From Candidatus Omnitrophota bacterium (GTDB lineage: Bacteria; Hinthialibacterota; Hinthialibacteria; JAKQFZ01), in contig JAKQFZ010000645.1 in the NCBI GenBank assembly GCA_029558215.1, positions 1 through 7,763 on the forward strand: a stretch of DNA of 7,763 nt. The letters run 5' to 3'. The position numbers and the translations under genes are program-made. The notes below the pieces were generated by a model. That model saw only the letters and a list, made by a program, of their open reading frames with translations, did no database searches and was not told the origin of the DNA. Position 1 is the first letter of the stretch. Each line of letters opens with the position of its first letter. Of the stretch, positions 7,010 to 7,763 are shown in pieces.

Positions 7010-7300
7010 ATGATGGTTCTCGTGACCTACGATGTAAGCACCGAGACAAGCGAAGGACGGCGAAGGCTTCGTCGTGTTGCCAAAGTGTGCGTCAACCATG
7101 GACAGCGGGTGCAGAATTCCGTATTCGAGTGCTTGGTGGATCCAGCGCAATGGACAAATATGAAACAGCAACTTCTCGATGAGATGGACCAGAAGCAAGA
7201 CAGCCTTCGGTTCTATTTTCTGGGCTCCAACTGGAAGAGGAGAGTTGAGCATTTTGGGGCAAAACCGACCTATGATCCCGAGGGTCCACTGATCGTGTAA
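7010..7300 (+). CDS. cas2: Cas2, adaptation complex subunit
   Basis: Cas2 is the small ferredoxin-fold dimer that bridges two Cas1 dimers in the spacer integration complex. At 96 aa the length is typical. The N-terminal strand MMVLVTYDVS carries the conserved Asp8. The motifs GRRRLRRVAKVC, QNSVFECLVD and the C-terminal strand DSLRFYFLGSNW match I-C Cas2. Two consecutive ATG codons (7010, 7013) leave a one-residue doubt about the start. It is the last cas gene, and the array leader begins directly after its TAA. No T-rich rho-independent terminator is visible between cas2 and the array, so read-through into the array is possible. Confidence 0.96.
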   Translation: MMVLVTYDVSTETSEGRRRLRRVAKVCVNHGQRVQNSVFECLVDPAQWTNMKQQLLDEMDQKQDSLRFYFLGSNWKRRVEHFGAKPTYDPEGPLIV

Positions 7301-7427
7301 GTGACTGCGCGAACCCCAAGCGAACATGAAACCACTGGCGGATTCGCGCTCCGTGCTAACACGTTGAACTGAAGGCCTTTGTATCGGCGCTGTCTTCGAA
7401 CCGTGTGTCAGAATCGCGGCAGTGCGC

Positions 7428-7460
7428 AAGAGGTTCGCGGAAATCGTTCCGTAACCTCTT
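7428..7460 (+). repeat. Imperfect inverted repeat in the leader
   Basis: Outer arms AAGAGGTT (7428-7435) and AACCTCTT (7453-7460) pair over 8 bp, and inner arms CGGAA (7438-7442) and TTCCG (7447-7451) over 5 bp around the loop ATCG. A CG/T asymmetry separates the two parts. It ends 27 bp before the first repeat. No T-run follows, so it is more likely a protein-binding dyad or RNA structure than a terminator. Confidence 0.7.
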
Positions 7461-7472
7461 CAGGTAGTGTAG

Positions 7473-7478
7473 TATACA
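7473..7478 (+). promoter_or_regulatory. Possible -10 element of the array promoter
   Basis: TATACA matches 4 of 6 bases of the sigma70 -10 box, and transcription would start close to the first repeat. There is no convincing -35 box at 16-18 bp; that position falls in the 3' arm of the leader inverted repeat. This is a weak call. Confidence 0.3.
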
Positions 7479-7487
7479 TACAGAACA

Positions 7488-7763
7488 GTCGCCCCCCGCG
7501 TGGGGGCGTGGATTGAAACAAAACAAAACGGCGGAGGCAAGCCAGGTTCTGAAGTCGCCCCCCGCGTGGGGGCGTGGATTGAAACAGTCGCCCAGAAGGC
7601 GATCAAATCAACAGGGCGCAGTCGCCCCCCGCGTGGGGGCGTGGATTGAAACCCAGGGCGATCGCGTCGAAACTCATTGACAGCATGGTCGCCCCCCGCG
7701 TGGGGGCGTGGATTGAAACCGTGCGCTGTGGACTACGAGACCCGCAACGCGGGAGGTCGCCCC
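7488..7763 (+). CRISPR. Type I-C CRISPR array, leader-proximal part, continues past the window
   Basis: Four complete, identical 32-bp repeats lie at 7488-7519, 7554-7585, 7621-7652 and 7688-7719, and the first 8 bp of a fifth at 7756-7763. The repeat begins GTCGCCCCCC, is GC-rich in the middle and ends GTGGATTGAAAC. Bases 3-9 pair with 15-21 around a 5-nt loop, leaving an 11-nt 3' tail that would become the crRNA 5' handle after Cas5c cleavage, as known for I-C. Spacers are 7520-7553 (34 bp), 7586-7620 (35), 7653-7687 (35) and 7720-7755 (36). The ATTGAAAC end, the upstream leader and the cas genes all indicate transcription on the + strand. Perfect repeat identity fits the young, leader-proximal end. 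I cannot name the spacer targets without a search. Confidence 0.98.

Larger units (their letters stand above)
7301..7487 (+). promoter_or_regulatory. CRISPR leader
   Basis: This 187-bp non-coding stretch between cas2 and the first repeat is the expected place for the array promoter and the Cas1-Cas2 integration signals. It contains a 33-bp inverted repeat (7428-7460) and an AT-rich patch around 7467-7483 that holds a -10-like hexamer. GCGCGAA at 7307-7313 has a complement, TTCGCGC, at 7343-7349, and CGCGAACC at 7308-7315 is complementary to GGTTCGCG at 7432-7439, so alternative folds are possible. I see no gene in it. Confidence 0.8.

Noticed and set aside
7301..7350. Rho-independent terminator after cas2
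   Set aside because: GCGCGAA/TTCGCGC are 29 nt apart and no T-tract follows.
6377..7429. 350-aa open frame on the - strand opposite cas1, cas2 and part of the leader
   Set aside because: It is a shadow of cas1 and cas2, with no recognisable motif and no evident ribosome site of its own.
1..7763. A novel defence system or accessory gene inserted in the locus
   Set aside because: All coding space is accounted for by the canonical I-C gene set in its usual order; no extra gene is present.

Overview
The window holds most of a type I-C (Dvulg) CRISPR-Cas locus, all on the + strand: the 3' part of cas3, then cas5c, cas8c (csd1), cas7c (csd2), cas4, cas1 and cas2, a short leader, and the start of a CRISPR array whose repeats end in ATTGAAAC. 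The gene order is the canonical I-C order. The source looks like a bacterium of moderate GC content with strong GGAGG-type Shine-Dalgarno sites and occasional TTG starts. I cannot assign a phylum, because there are no housekeeping genes and I-C loci move widely between bacteria.

Layout: cas3 runs in from beyond the left edge (frame open from base 3 to the stop at 1727), so its N-terminal HD nuclease domain lies mostly or entirely outside the window. The effector genes follow (cas5c 1746-2474, cas8c 2476-4242, cas7c 4235-5260), then the adaptation genes (cas4 5265-5975, cas1 5972-7003, cas2 7010-7300). Junctions range from an 8-bp overlap to an 18-bp gap, which points to one co-transcribed, translationally coupled operon. 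Its promoter is not in the window. After cas2 comes a 187-bp leader (7301-7487), then four complete 32-bp repeats, spacers of 34, 35, 35 and 36 bp, and the first 8 bp of a fifth repeat at the right edge.

How the parts work together: Cas4, Cas1 and Cas2 acquire spacers at the leader end. Cas5c is expected to cut the pre-crRNA at the base of the repeat hairpin and stay on the 11-nt 5' handle. Cas7c coats the spacer, Cas8c recognises the PAM, and Cas3 unwinds and degrades the target. A hidden gene is strongly supported: an in-frame ATG at 3841 inside cas8c, preceded by AGGAGGT, should make the separate small subunit Cas11c (133 aa).

I see no new system here; the locus is ordinary type I-C in content and order. 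Points worth a second look are the internal Cas11c start, an apparent loss of the Lys-His catalytic pair in Cas5c, a near-perfect 43-bp inverted repeat inside cas4, a 33-bp inverted repeat in the leader, an insertion in Cas4, and two spacers with hairpins of their own.
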